Of a DNA stretch of 64,000 nt, positions 15,140 through 24,724 are shown in pieces. A model generated the notes under the pieces. The model was not told where the DNA came from. It saw nothing but the letters and a program-made list of their open reading frames with translations, and made no database searches. The translations under genes were made by a program, and so were the position numbers. Origin of the DNA: Actinacidiphila glaucinigra (GTDB taxonomy: Bacteria; Actinomycetota; Actinomycetes; Streptomycetales; Streptomycetaceae); contig NZ_FZOF01000005.1 in NCBI RefSeq assembly GCF_900188405.1, forward strand, positions 62,001 to 126,000, written 5' to 3'. How positions within the stretch are numbered: position 1 is the first letter of the stretch; each line of letters begins with the position of its first letter.

Positions 15140-16645
15140 CTACTCGTCGATCGCCGCGCCGAACTGCGCGTCGGCCGTCGGCGCGCCGAGCGTCGCGCCG
15201 TTGTAGGTCCACGTGCCCTTGGCGACCAGGCCGGAGGACGACGCGGGGAGCACCCAGAGGAAGCCGTCGTTCGTGTTCTCGCCCGGGGCCGCCGCGAGGA
15301 GGCCGAACCGGCCGTCCTTGTCGGCGTCGATCAGCCGGATCTGGCCGCCCCAGCGGTCGGAGGCCTCGGCGGCGCCCGGGATGCCGGCGGTGTTCTGGTC
15401 GAAGCTGCGCGCTCCCGTCGCGGTGAGGCCGCCCCGTGCGCCGCGCAGGGTCCAGACCGCGCCGGCGTCGGCGACGGAGCCGATGTCCTCGCCGGGGGCC
15501 CCGATGGCGAGGTCGGGGTGCCCGTCGCCGTTGGTGTCGCCGGAGGACAGCTCGGCGCCCCAGCGGTCGCCCGCCTCGGCAACACCGGGGACGCCCGCCG
15601 AGTCCTGGGTCCACGTCTGCGCCGGGGTCGGGTCGAGGCCGGAGAGGTCGCCCTTGCCGAGGTGGACGGAGACGGATCCGCCGAGCGCGGCGCCGGTGCC
15701 CGTGTCGCCTATGGCCAGGTCGTCCTGGCCGTCCTGATTGAAGTCGCTGGAGACGACCGCGGGCCCGCCTTCGAAGGTGCCGCCGTCCGCGAGGTCCTCG
15801 ACGCCGGGTGCGCCGTGCAGCACCTGGGTGACGCCGATCCCGGGCCGGTCGCCCGTGGTCACCCCGGAGACCGCCAGGTCGGCCCAGGAGTCCTCGTTGT
15901 AGTTGCCGTGGCTGAGGCTCCGCAGGGCGAGGCCGGAGTCCTGCGCCGTGCGTTCGAGGGCGTGCACTCCCCGGTCCGCCTGCCGCAGTCGCGGTGCGGC
16001 GGCCGCCCCCGGCTCCGCGGTGAAGAACAGCAGGGAGTCGTTCTCCAGGACGGCGATGCTGTCGCGCAGATTGGCGTCGGGGTCCGAGGGATCCGGGGCG
16101 AAGTACCGGGCGGCCTCGACGGCCCGCCCGAAGTTGGCGCCGGCCCGCGGCTGGTCGGGGTCCTGCAGCCAGAAGCTGTCGCCGCCGCGCAGTCCGGTCG
16201 GGGAGCCCCAGAAGACGACCGCGCCGCCGGCGTCGGAGAGCGTGCCGAGGTCCTCGCCGGGGATGCCGACGATCGCGTCGTCGTAGCCGTCGTTGTCCAG
16301 GTCGCCGGTGGCGACGGCCCGTCCGAAGCCGTCGCCGGCCTCGGCGGCGCCGGCGACGCCCGAGGTGCTCTGGCTGAGGACGGTCCGCTTGGTGGTGCTG
16401 AGGCCGCCCGCCCCGCTGTACTGCACGGTGACGTACCCGGCGCCCTTGGCCCCGGACACGGTGGCGCCGGGGGCGCCGATCAGCACGTCGTCGTGGCCGT
16501 TGCCGTCGAAGTCGCAGTTGCGCTGCTGCCACCCGATCGACGGGAAGGGCACGTCCGCCTGTGCGGCGGGTGCGGTGAGCAGGGCGCCGCCGCCGAGGGT
16601 GAGGAGTGCCGCGGCCATGAGGGCCGCGCTCTTGATGTGACGCAC
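15140..16645 (-). CDS. Secreted FG-GAP/integrin-alpha-like repeat protein
   Basis: A 501-residue secreted protein. A signal peptide (VRHIKSAALMAAALLTLGGG, cleavage after AAQADV) is followed by six or seven FG-GAP repeats folding as a beta-propeller. Each has a calcium-loop core: DFDGNGHDDVLIGAPG, DLDNDGYDDAIVGIPGED, NYNEDSWADLAVSG, DFNQDGQDDLAIGD, DTNGDGHPDLAIGAPGED and a degenerate DADKDGRFGLLAAAPGE. No catalytic domain is fused. Such proteins are common and abundant in Streptomyces supernatants and probably bind ligands or cell-wall glycans; the partner is unknown. The GTG start at 16645 is well supported by AAGGAGG seven bases upstream. Confidence 0.88.
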   Translation of the reverse strand: MRHIKSAALMAAALLTLGGGALLTAPAAQADVPFPSIGWQQRNCDFDGNGHDDVLIGAPGATVSGAKGAGYVTVQYSGAGGLSTTKRTVLSQSTSGVAGAAEAGDGFGRAVATGDLDNDGYDDAIVGIPGEDLGTLSDAGGAVVFWGSPTGLRGGDSFWLQDPDQPRAGANFGRAVEAARYFAPDPSDPDANLRDSIAVLENDSLLFFTAEPGAAAAPRLRQADRGVHALERTAQDSGLALRSLSHGNYNEDSWADLAVSGVTTGDRPGIGVTQVLHGAPGVEDLADGGTFEGGPAVVSSDFNQDGQDDLAIGDTGTGAALGGSVSVHLGKGDLSGLDPTPAQTWTQDSAGVPGVAEAGDRWGAELSSGDTNGDGHPDLAIGAPGEDIGSVADAGAVWTLRGARGGLTATGARSFDQNTAGIPGAAEASDRWGGQIRLIDADKDGRFGLLAAAPGENTNDGFLWVLPASSSGLVAKGTWTYNGATLGAPTADAQFGAAIDE

Positions 16646-16928
16646 AGAAGAACCTCCTTGGTCTCCTGGGTTGCCCTCGCCGTCCTCCGCGGCCGCGTCG
16701 TCCACCTGCGGCCGGGTGCCTCCCGGCCGGCAACGCCCGGTGTTCCGTCACCCAGAAGACACCTGGTGTTCGCGGAGGGTTGTAGTGGCCGTACGGACGG
16801 CCTCCCGGGTCCGGGCCGTCGGCCCGTGGCGGGCGGGACCGCCGGACGGGCGCGGCCTGCGTCTTTGACCGCGATTTGCCGCCGGGGCCACTGGTGCGGG
16901 GCCGCCCTCGGGATTCAGGATGATCCTC

Positions 16929-18965
16929 ATGCCCGAATCCACTGCGTTCCACGACCTGGCGGCGTTCCTCGCGCTGCCCCGCGTCTCCTCGCTCGCGCTG
17001 TCACCGGACGGAACCCGTCTGGTGACGGCGGTTCAGGAGCTCTCCGCCGACCGCACCCGGTTCATCGGCGCCCTGTGGGAGGTGGACCCGGCCGGGGAGC
17101 GCCCGGCCCGGCGGCTCACCCGCTCCGGGCGCGGCGAGTCCGCGCCCCGGTTCCTGCCCGACGGCACCCTGCTGTTCCTGTCCGCACGTCCGGCCGCCGA
17201 CCCGGGCGAGGGCGAGGAGGACCGGCAGGAGGCGGCTCTGTGGAGCCTGCCGGCGGGCGGCGGCGAGGCGGCACAACTGCTGGCCAGGGCCGGCGGGATC
17301 GACGAGTACGCGACGGCCACCGGCTCCTCCAGGATCGCCCTCGGGGCCTCCCTGCTGCCGGGCGCGGTGGACGCCGAGCAGGACCAGCGGCTGCGCGAGG
17401 CCCGCCGGAAGGCCAAGGTCTCGGCGATCCTGCACGAGTCGGTGCCGGTGCGGCACTGGGACCACGACCTGGGCCCGGGCGTCCCGCACGTGTTCACCGT
17501 CGCGGACGCCACCGCGCAGGAGCCCTCCGCCACGGACTGCGGCGCGCGCCACGCCGCCTTCGCCGAGGGCGTCGCGCTCTCCCCCGACGGCTCGCTGGTC
17601 GCGTACGCGACCGCGGTGGGCACCCTGCCCGACGAACTCCGCTCCGTGGTCGTCGTCGCGGACGCCGAGACGGGCAAGCCGCTGCGGATGCTGGAGTCCC
17701 CCGACGCGGAGTTCGGCGCCCCGGCGTTCACCCCGGACGGCCGGGACCTGGTGTGCGCCCGCCGGCAGCGGGTCACCTGGGACGCCCCCGGTGACGTCAC
17801 GCTGTGGCTGGCGAGCGCGACGGACGACCGCGACGCCGGGCGCGACCTGCTGCCCGGTTTCGGCCAGTGGCCGGGCGCGCCCGTCGTCTCCCCGGTCCCG
17901 GGTCACGACGGCGCCCCGGTGGTGTACTTCACCGCCGACGAGGGCGGCCACGGCCCGGTCTTCCGGCTCTCCACCGGCAGCGGTGAACTGGTCGCGCTCA
18001 CCGCCTCCGGTACGTACTCGGACGTGGTGGTCGGCCCGGACGGCGGCACCGTGTACGCGCTGCGCTCCGCGGTGGACAGCCCTCCGCTCCCCGTACGCCT
18101 GGACGCCGGGACCGCCGGGCAGCAGCCCGTTCCGCTCCCCTGCCCCGGGCAGGACACGGCCCTGCCGGGCAGCCTCACCGAGGTGCACACCACAGCCGAG
18201 GACGGGACGGCGCTGCGGGCCTGGCTGGTGCTGCCGGACGGCGCGGGCGCCGGCACCCCGGCGCCGCTGCTGCTGTGGGTGCACGGCGGCCCGCAGACCA
18301 GCTGGAACGCCTGGCACTGGCGCTGGAACCCGTGGGTGGCGGCGGCCGCGGGCTACGCGGTGCTGCTGCCGGACCCGGCGCTGTCCACCGGCTACGGCCA
18401 GCACATGCACGAACGCGGCTGGGCGCACTGGGGCGGCGCGCCGTACGACGACGTGATGGCGCTCACCGACGCGGCGCTGCTGCGGGACGACCTGGACGGC
18501 GGGCGCACCGCGATGATGGGCGGCTCGTACGGCGGTTACATGGCGAACTGGATCGCGACCCGCACCGACCGCTTCAAGGCGATCGTCACCCACGCGAGCC
18601 TGTGGAACATGTACAGCTTCGCCCAGGTCACCGACTTCCCGGCCTACTGGATGCGGCGGCAGGGCGACCCGCTGGTCAGCACCGAGCGGTACGAGCGCGA
18701 GTCCCCGCACCTGCGGGCCGCGCAGATCACCACGCCGATGCTGGTGATCCACGGCGACAAGGACTACCGGGTGCCGATCGGCGAGGGCCTGGCGCTCTGG
18801 AACGACCTGGCGCGGTTCGGGGTCCCGGCGAAGTTCCTGTACTTCCCGGACGAGGGCCACTGGATCGTCAAGCCCAACAACGTCCGCCTGTGGTACGCCA
18901 CGGTGCTGGGCTTCCTGGCGCACCACGTCCTGGGCGAGGAGTGGCAGCGCCCCGACCTGGTCTGA
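16929..18965 (+). CDS. Prolyl oligopeptidase-family serine peptidase (S9)
   Basis: A 678-residue cytoplasmic peptidase with an N-terminal beta-propeller (LALSPDGTRLVTAVQE, ALSPDGSLVAYAT and similar blades, about 1-400) and a C-terminal alpha/beta-hydrolase domain. The catalytic triad is visible: Ser in GGSYGGYMANW, Asp in HGDKDYRVP, and His in PDEGHWIVKP. The oxyanion region reads LLLWVHGGPQTSWNAWHW. It most resembles acylaminoacyl-peptidase/dipeptidyl-peptidase enzymes that trim short peptides. ATG 16929 is preferred over ATG 16920 because CAGGA lies 8 nt upstream; both are in the same frame. It is transcribed away from the FG-GAP gene. Confidence 0.93.
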   Translation: MPESTAFHDLAAFLALPRVSSLALSPDGTRLVTAVQELSADRTRFIGALWEVDPAGERPARRLTRSGRGESAPRFLPDGTLLFLSARPAADPGEGEEDRQEAALWSLPAGGGEAAQLLARAGGIDEYATATGSSRIALGASLLPGAVDAEQDQRLREARRKAKVSAILHESVPVRHWDHDLGPGVPHVFTVADATAQEPSATDCGARHAAFAEGVALSPDGSLVAYATAVGTLPDELRSVVVVADAETGKPLRMLESPDAEFGAPAFTPDGRDLVCARRQRVTWDAPGDVTLWLASATDDRDAGRDLLPGFGQWPGAPVVSPVPGHDGAPVVYFTADEGGHGPVFRLSTGSGELVALTASGTYSDVVVGPDGGTVYALRSAVDSPPLPVRLDAGTAGQQPVPLPCPGQDTALPGSLTEVHTTAEDGTALRAWLVLPDGAGAGTPAPLLLWVHGGPQTSWNAWHWRWNPWVAAAAGYAVLLPDPALSTGYGQHMHERGWAHWGGAPYDDVMALTDAALLRDDLDGGRTAMMGGSYGGYMANWIATRTDRFKAIVTHASLWNMYSFAQVTDFPAYWMRRQGDPLVSTERYERESPHLRAAQITTPMLVIHGDKDYRVPIGEGLALWNDLARFGVPAKFLYFPDEGHWIVKPNNVRLWYATVLGFLAHHVLGEEWQRPDLV

Positions 18966-18987
18966 CGCCGCCCCATCCCACCCGCGC

Positions 18988-19019
18988 CGCCGGGGCCCGG
19001 CCCGAACCGGACCCCGGCG
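18988..19019. terminator. Bidirectional hairpin between the S9 peptidase and SUKH genes
   Basis: Arms CGCCGGGGcCCGG and CCGGaCCCCGGCG with a 6-nt loop, in the convergent gap. Confidence 0.75.
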
Positions 19020-19124
19020 TTCGCGTACCGCGCGTCCAGGGTCATCCGGCGTGCGGGGCGCCGGACCGGTCCATTTGCTGGGGTCGGCCGAATGGACCGC
19101 TCAGGTGGAACCGGAGCCCCGGGG

Positions 19125-20276
19125 TCAGCCCTGATCTTGGGCGTATTGAGCCGCATGCCAGGTGGAGTCGATGGCGGGATTGCGCAGGGTCCCCCAGAAG
19201 CGGTCATCAGGGATCGATGGCAGTGGCGGACTGCCCAGGTCCTCGTGCAGATCCGTACGCCAGTCGACAGTGAAGTGGCCGCGGATGCTCACGCTCTCGC
19301 AAACGGACCTGTAGGGCGAGCCCCAGATCCCGTGCACCATCTTCTCCGCAGCCCACCTACGAGGAGCGTCCCGCTGGGTGTTCGCCTGCGCGATCACCGT
19401 GCGAAGTCGCAGGACCAGCGGGTTGGCCTGTTCCGGGCTTGGTGGGGCTTCGCACCGGTCCAGCGCGTCCAGGACCGATCTGACCTCCGGGTACTTGTTC
19501 AGGCCCGTTTCCACAGCCACTCTGCGCAGTTGCTGCCGCGCAGCCATGGCCACCTGTTCACGAGGCAGGATCGCGAGCAGCGCACCGAGTTCCTCAAGCC
19601 CGTCGAGGTGGCCGACATGCAGAACATCGGTGGGCCTGCAGGACAGGTCCAGCTCCGGCAGTTGCTCGTCCCGTCGGGGAAGGGGGTCGTCGGCGCTGCC
19701 CCAGTCCGGTCCGAGGGGCCTGGCCCGCTCCCAGAGCAGTCGGCCGTTGAACGTGACAGCACCCCCGTCCCGGCCGCTTTCAAGCTGGTCGGCAAGCTCT
19801 GCCAGATACGCGCCCAGCGAGTCGGCCCGTCCGAAGCCGGTGCCGGTCTCATCGAAGAAGCGTCCGATCGCACCGTAGGAGTCCCGCCCCCGGCGGCAGT
19901 CGATCGTGAGACCGTCGGCCGTCGCCCCGTAGGAACCGAACTTCAGGTAGGTGTCGAGCCAGTAGTGCTCGGCCTCCTCCTCGTCCAGACCCTCGGCGAT
20001 GGCGCGCATGAACCTGGTGTCCCCGACGATCTCGCTCACCGAGAGCAGCCGGTCATGCGTGCTGAACCGGAAAGCCTCCGCGCCGTCCAGAGCCCCGTTG
20101 TGCCGGAGCAGTGACGCGAACAGATCAGGAGGGAAGGTGACGCCCAGTTCCTCCTCCGCTGCTGCTATCTCCTCATGTTCCGCGGGCGGCCCAAGCGTGG
20201 CGAAGGTGCGAGGCGCGTTCTCGCGCAGCCACTCGTCGATGCGGTCCCACGACTCCCGGACCGGGTCTCTTCTCAT
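19125..20276 (-). CDS. SMI1/KNR4 (SUKH) domain protein
   Basis: A 383-residue soluble protein. Residues about 30-165 form a SUKH (SMI1/KNR4) domain: EEIAAAEEELGVTFPPDLFA, a conserved LLRHNGALDG turn, and an aromatic stretch EAEHYWLDTYLKFGSYG. The remaining 200 residues (with WERARPLGPDWGSADDPLPR and a C-terminal DDRFWGTLRNPAIDSTWHAA) match nothing I know. SUKH proteins are best known as immunity proteins of polymorphic toxins, but no toxin gene with a matching N-terminus is next to it, so its role is open. Base composition looks slightly lower in G+C than its neighbours, which would fit transfer. Shine-Dalgarno is weak. Confidence 0.8.
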   Translation of the reverse strand: MRRDPVRESWDRIDEWLRENAPRTFATLGPPAEHEEIAAAEEELGVTFPPDLFASLLRHNGALDGAEAFRFSTHDRLLSVSEIVGDTRFMRAIAEGLDEEEAEHYWLDTYLKFGSYGATADGLTIDCRRGRDSYGAIGRFFDETGTGFGRADSLGAYLAELADQLESGRDGGAVTFNGRLLWERARPLGPDWGSADDPLPRRDEQLPELDLSCRPTDVLHVGHLDGLEELGALLAILPREQVAMAARQQLRRVAVETGLNKYPEVRSVLDALDRCEAPPSPEQANPLVLRLRTVIAQANTQRDAPRRWAAEKMVHGIWGSPYRSVCESVSIRGHFTVDWRTDLHEDLGSPPLPSIPDDRFWGTLRNPAIDSTWHAAQYAQDQG

Positions 20277-20676
20277 GAGCTGAGCCTAGAGACGGACACT
20301 GACAGCTTGATCGCCGCCTGCCGGCCACGGTAGCGGGGCGGCGTGCGGGCCTCGTTCGGTGCCGTGCCCACCAGGTCTCCCGCTCGGCTCGCCGACTCGA
20401 AGGCTCAATCGCCGGGCGAAACGGTAAGTCACAACGAGCGCGCCGGATCGGACGGCGCCCCTTCGGGAAGCCGGCCTCCGGCCCGGACTGCGTCCCGTCC
20501 GGGCCGTGCCAAGGCCCATCGCCGGTCGGCGGGCCGGGACATGACCGGACAAGCGAACCCAGCCAGTCCGAAAGTCACACCAACACCCTTGACACCACCG
20601 GTGCCTTGACCCCCTACTGGCCCTTGCAAAGCGAACTTGACAACGTTGTCTAGGCGCAGAAGGGGTGCTCGCGCAT
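20277..20676. other. 400-bp intergenic region with the mannosidase promoter
   Basis: Divergent gap between the SUKH gene and the mannosidase. No convincing coding sequence. It holds several TTGACA/TTGACC hexamers in 20585-20640 that could be -35 elements for the rightward gene and a LacI-type operator at its end (listed separately). Confidence 0.6.
20639..20650. promoter_or_regulatory. LacI-family operator upstream of the GH92 gene
   Basis: GACAACGTTGTC is a perfect 12-bp palindrome with the central CG typical of LacI/GalR operators; flanks extend it to TTGACAACGTTGTCTA. It lies 27 bp before the mannosidase start, positioned to repress in the absence of a sugar inducer. No LacI-family gene is in this window, so the regulator acts from elsewhere. 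Confidence 0.7.
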
Positions 20677-23600
20677 ATGCAGCAGAGAGCTGCCCGGCAC
20701 AGATGGAGTTCCTCGGCGGTCGTGTTGGTGACCGCCCTCGCCCTGGCCGCGGCCACACAGCAAGCGGCGGTCGCCGTGCCCGAGCCGGGGCCGCACGTCG
20801 ACTCCTTCGCGTCGTCGTTCGAGTCGGGTGATCCGGCGCCCGACTGGCGCAACACGGTGGACACCGCGGCGGACGGGTCCAAGAGGGCCTCGGGAGTGGA
20901 CGGTGGCTACAGCACCGGCATTCCCGGCAACCTCAACGACCACGTCACCGACATCCGGGCCAACGGCGAGTACGCGGACTCGGGCGAGGTGAAGGAGAAC
21001 CTCGTCGACGCCGAGCCGGGGACCAAGTGGCTGGTCTTCCAGCCCACCGGCTGGCTGGAGTTCGACCTCGACGGCCCCGCGAAGGTGGTCACCTACGCGC
21101 TGACGTCCGCCAACGACGCCGCGGAACGCGACCCGCGGGACTGGACCCTGCAGGGCTCCACCGACGGCAAGGACTGGAAGACCCTGGACACCCGCTCCGG
21201 CGAGTCCTTCCCCGAGCGGTTCCAGACGAAGTCGTACGACCTCGCCGAGCCCGCCGAGTACCAGCACTTCCGGATCGACATCACCAGGAACAACGGCGCC
21301 TCGGGCATCACGCAGCTCGCCGACCTGCAGCTGTCGACGGGCAGCACCGGCGACCCCGTGCCGCAGGACATGCTCACGCTCGTCGACCGCGGCCCCAGCG
21401 GCTCCCCGACGGCGAAGTCGGGCGCCGGCTTCACCGGTACGCGGGCGCTGCGCTACGCGGGCCGGCACACGGGCGACGGCCGGGCGTACTCGTACAACAA
21501 GGTCTTCGACGTCGACGTGCCCGTCCGCCGGGACACCGCGCTGTCGTACCGGATCTACCCCTCGATGGCGGACGGCGACCGCGACTACGACGCCACCAAC
21601 GTCTCCGTGGACCTGGTCTTCACCGACGGCACCTACCTCAGCCGCCTGGGCGCCACCGACCAGCACGGCTTCGCGCTCACCCCGCAGGGGCAAGGCGCGG
21701 CCAAGATCCTCTACGTGAACCAGTGGAACGACGTCTCCTCCCGGATCGGATCGGTCGCCGCCGGCAAGACCGTCGACCGCATCCTGGTGGCGTACGACTC
21801 CCCCAAGGGACCGGCGAAGTTCCGCGGCTGGCTGGACGACCTGGCGCTCGAGCCGCTCGCGCCGCAGAAGCCGAGGGAGCACCTGTCGGACTACGCGCTG
21901 ACGACCCGCGGCACCAACTCCAGCGGCAGCTTCTCGCGCGGCAACAACTTCCCGGCGACGGCCGTCCCGCACGGCTTCAACTTCTGGACGCCGGTGACCA
22001 ACGCGGGCACCCTCAACTGGCTGTACGACTACGCCAAGGCGAACAACTCCGACAACCTGCCGACCATCCAGGCGTTCAGCGCCAGCCACGAGCCCAGCCC
22101 CTGGATGGGAGACCGGCAGACCTTCCAGGTGATGCCGTCCGCCGCCTCCGGCACCCCGGACACGGCGCGCGGCGCACGGGCGCTGCCCTTCCGGCACGAG
22201 AACGAGACCGCCCGCCCCTACTACTACGGGGTGAAGTTCGAGAACGGTCTCAAGACGGAGATGGCGCCGACCGACCACGCGGCCGTGCTGCGCTTCACCT
22301 ACCCCGGTGACGACACGAGCGTGCTCTTCGACAACGTCACCGAGCAGGCCGGCCTGACGCTCGACAAGGAGACCGGCACCTTCACCGGCTACTCCGACGT
22401 GAAGTCCGGGCTGTCCACCGGCGCCACCCGGCTGTTCCTGTACGGCGAGTTCGACGCCCCCGTCACCGAGGGCTCGTCGAGCGGTGTGAAGGGCTACCTG
22501 CGCTTCGACGCGGGTGAGGACCGCACCGTGTCGCTGCGCCTGGCCACCTCGCTGATCAGCATCGACCAGGCGAAGGACAACCTGCGCCAGGAGATACCGG
22601 ACGGCACCTCCTTCGAGACGGTGAAGTCGCGCGCGCAGAAGCAGTGGGACAAGGTGCTGGGCCGCGTCGAGGTCGAGGGCGCCACGCCGGACCAGCTGAC
22701 GACGCTCTACTCCAGCCTGTACCGGCTGTACCTGTACCCGAACTCGGGCTTCGAGAAGGTCGGTTCGAAGTACCAGTACGCGTCGCCGTTCTCCGCGATG
22801 CCCGGCCCCGACACCCCGACCCACACCGGCGCGAAGATCGTGGACGGCAAGGTCTACGTCAACAACGGCTTCTGGGACACCTACCGGACCACGTGGCCCG
22901 CGTACTCGTTCCTGACGCCGAGCCAGGCCGGTGAGATGGTCGACGGCTTCGTGCAGCAGTACAAGGACGGCGGCTGGACCTCGCGCTGGTCGTCGCCCGG
23001 CTACGCGGACCTGATGACGGGCACGTCCTCGGACGTGGCCTTCGCCGACGCCTACGTCAAGGGCGTGGACTTCGACGCCGAGGCGGCGTACGACGCGGCC
23101 GTGAAGAACGCGACGGTCGTCCCGCCGCAGTCGGGCGTGGGCCGCAAGGGCATGGCCACCTCCCCCTTCCTCGGCTACACGAGCACCGACACCCACGAGG
23201 GCCTGTCGTGGGCGCTGGAGGGGTACCTCAACGACTACGGCATCGCCGAGATGGGCAAGGCCCTCTACGCGAAGACCGGCAAGAAGCGCTACAAGGAGGA
23301 GTCCGCGTACTTCCTCAACCGCGCGCAGGACTACGTCAACCTCTTCGACTCGAAGGCCGGCTTCTTCCAGGGGCGTGACGCCCAGGGGAACTGGCGGGTC
23401 GACTCCGCGAAGTACGACCCGCGGGTGTGGGGCTACGACTACACCGAGACGAACGGCTGGGGCTACGCCTTCACCGCTCCGCAGGACAGCCGCGGTCTGG
23501 CCAACCTGTACGGCGGCCGGGACGGCCTGGCGAAGAAGCTCGACGAGTACTTCGCCACCCCGGAGACCGCCTCGCCGGAGTTCGTGGGCTCCTACGGGGG

Positions 23601-24483
23601 CGTCATCCACGAGATGACGGAGGCGCGGGACGTGCGGATGGGCATGTACGGGCACTCCAACCAGGTGGCCCACCACGTGACGTACATGTACGACGCGGCC
23701 GGGCGCCCCTGGGAGACGCAGAAGAACGTCCGCGAGGTGCTCTCCCGCCTCTACACCGGCAGCGACATCGGGCAGGGCTACCACGGCGACGAGGACAACG
23801 GCGAGCAGTCGGCCTGGTTCCTCTTCTCCTCGCTCGGCTTCTACCCGCTGGTGATGGGCAGCGGCGAGTACGCCGTCGGCTCCCCGCTGTTCACCAAGGC
23901 GACGGTCCACCTGGAGAACGGGCGGGACCTGGTCGTCAAGGCGCCGAAGAACAGCACGCGCAACGTGTACGTGCAGGGGCTGAAGGTCAACGGCCGCTCC
24001 TGGACGTCCACCTCGCTGCCGCACTCGCTGCTCGCCAAGGGCGGTGTGCTGGAGTTCGACATGGGCCCGAAGCCCTCGTCCTGGGGCACCGGCAAGAACG
24101 CGGCGCCGGTGTCGATCACCCAGGACGACAAGGCGCCCGCGCCCCGCGCGGACGCCGTCAAGGGCGACGGCGCGCTGTTCGACAACACCTCGGCGACGGA
24201 CGCGGCGGTCACGACCGTGGACCTCCCGGTCGACGGACGCACCAAGGCCGTCCAGTACACGCTGACCTCGTCGGCGGACCGCGCCAAGGCGCCCACCGGC
24301 TGGACGCTGCAGGGCTCCTCGGACGGCACGCACTGGAAGACCCTCGACAAGCGCTCCGGTGAGTCCTTTACCTGGGACCGCCAGACCCGGGCCTTCTCGG
24401 TCGCCGCACCGGGCGGTTACACCCAGTACCGCCTGGTCCTGGATGCCGAGTCGACCCTGGCGGAGGTGGAGTTGCTGGCCTGA
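20677..24483 (+). CDS. Secreted GH92 alpha-1,2-mannosidase with two discoidin-like domains
   Basis: A 1268-residue exported glycosidase. The signal peptide MQQRAARHRWSSSAVVLVTA is followed by AALALA-type cleavage context. A first F5/8 type C (discoidin) module lies at about 60-220. The GH92 catalytic body (about 400-1120) carries the family hallmarks MYGHSNQVAHHVTYMYDAAG and GYHGDEDNGEQSAWFLFSSL near its end. A second discoidin module forms the C-terminus. The two modules are related: WTLQGSTDGKDWKTLDTRSG recurs as WTLQGSSDGTHWKTLDKRSG. GH92 enzymes release mannose from N-glycan or yeast mannan outer chains, so the protein probably degrades fungal or glycoprotein mannan outside the cell. ATG 20677 has AAGGGG 11 nt upstream; GTG 20665 is an alternative. 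A LacI operator precedes it. Confidence 0.93.
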   Translation: MQQRAARHRWSSSAVVLVTALALAAATQQAAVAVPEPGPHVDSFASSFESGDPAPDWRNTVDTAADGSKRASGVDGGYSTGIPGNLNDHVTDIRANGEYADSGEVKENLVDAEPGTKWLVFQPTGWLEFDLDGPAKVVTYALTSANDAAERDPRDWTLQGSTDGKDWKTLDTRSGESFPERFQTKSYDLAEPAEYQHFRIDITRNNGASGITQLADLQLSTGSTGDPVPQDMLTLVDRGPSGSPTAKSGAGFTGTRALRYAGRHTGDGRAYSYNKVFDVDVPVRRDTALSYRIYPSMADGDRDYDATNVSVDLVFTDGTYLSRLGATDQHGFALTPQGQGAAKILYVNQWNDVSSRIGSVAAGKTVDRILVAYDSPKGPAKFRGWLDDLALEPLAPQKPREHLSDYALTTRGTNSSGSFSRGNNFPATAVPHGFNFWTPVTNAGTLNWLYDYAKANNSDNLPTIQAFSASHEPSPWMGDRQTFQVMPSAASGTPDTARGARALPFRHENETARPYYYGVKFENGLKTEMAPTDHAAVLRFTYPGDDTSVLFDNVTEQAGLTLDKETGTFTGYSDVKSGLSTGATRLFLYGEFDAPVTEGSSSGVKGYLRFDAGEDRTVSLRLATSLISIDQAKDNLRQEIPDGTSFETVKSRAQKQWDKVLGRVEVEGATPDQLTTLYSSLYRLYLYPNSGFEKVGSKYQYASPFSAMPGPDTPTHTGAKIVDGKVYVNNGFWDTYRTTWPAYSFLTPSQAGEMVDGFVQQYKDGGWTSRWSSPGYADLMTGTSSDVAFADAYVKGVDFDAEAAYDAAVKNATVVPPQSGVGRKGMATSPFLGYTSTDTHEGLSWALEGYLNDYGIAEMGKALYAKTGKKRYKEESAYFLNRAQDYVNLFDSKAGFFQGRDAQGNWRVDSAKYDPRVWGYDYTETNGWGYAFTAPQDSRGLANLYGGRDGLAKKLDEYFATPETASPEFVGSYGGVIHEMTEARDVRMGMYGHSNQVAHHVTYMYDAAGRPWETQKNVREVLSRLYTGSDIGQGYHGDEDNGEQSAWFLFSSLGFYPLVMGSGEYAVGSPLFTKATVHLENGRDLVVKAPKNSTRNVYVQGLKVNGRSWTSTSLPHSLLAKGGVLEFDMGPKPSSWGTGKNAAPVSITQDDKAPAPRADAVKGDGALFDNTSATDAAVTTVDLPVDGRTKAVQYTLTSSADRAKAPTGWTLQGSSDGTHWKTLDKRSGESFTWDRQTRAFSVAAPGGYTQYRLVLDAESTLAEVELLA

Positions 24484-24499
24484 TCCACCGATGGCGAAG

Positions 24500-24531
24500 G
24501 GGCGGGCGCGGAGTGGACTCCGCGCCCGCCC
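24500..24531 (+). terminator. Hairpin terminator of the mannosidase gene
   Basis: Perfect 15-bp arms GGGCGGGCGCGGAGT and ACTCCGCGCCCGCCC with a 2-nt loop, 17 bases past the stop. Confidence 0.85.
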
Positions 24532-24680
24532 TCGTCGTTCACCGCGGGCCGGCGGCCGGTCCCGGGATCACTGCGTGTCGCACCTGTGCACGGTGAGACC
24601 ACGACCCGCGAGGACGGCGTGGGCGCCTGGTCGGAGCACCCCTCCTTCGCGCCCCCTCGGTGACACACCGCCGGAGGGCG

Positions 24681-24716
24681 GGCGGCACCCCGGCGCCGGA
24701 GCACCGGGGTGCCGCC
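24681..24716 (-). terminator. Hairpin terminator of the phosphoesterase gene
   Basis: Arms GGCGGCACCCCGG and CCGGGGTGCCGCC, just beyond the stop of the minus-strand gene at 24725. Confidence 0.85.
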
Positions 24717-24724
24717 CCGCGCCG

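Noticed and set aside
20650..24333. A 1227-residue open frame antisense to the mannosidase
   Set aside because: Antisense frame with no domain; the plus strand has a complete GH92 protein with signal peptide.
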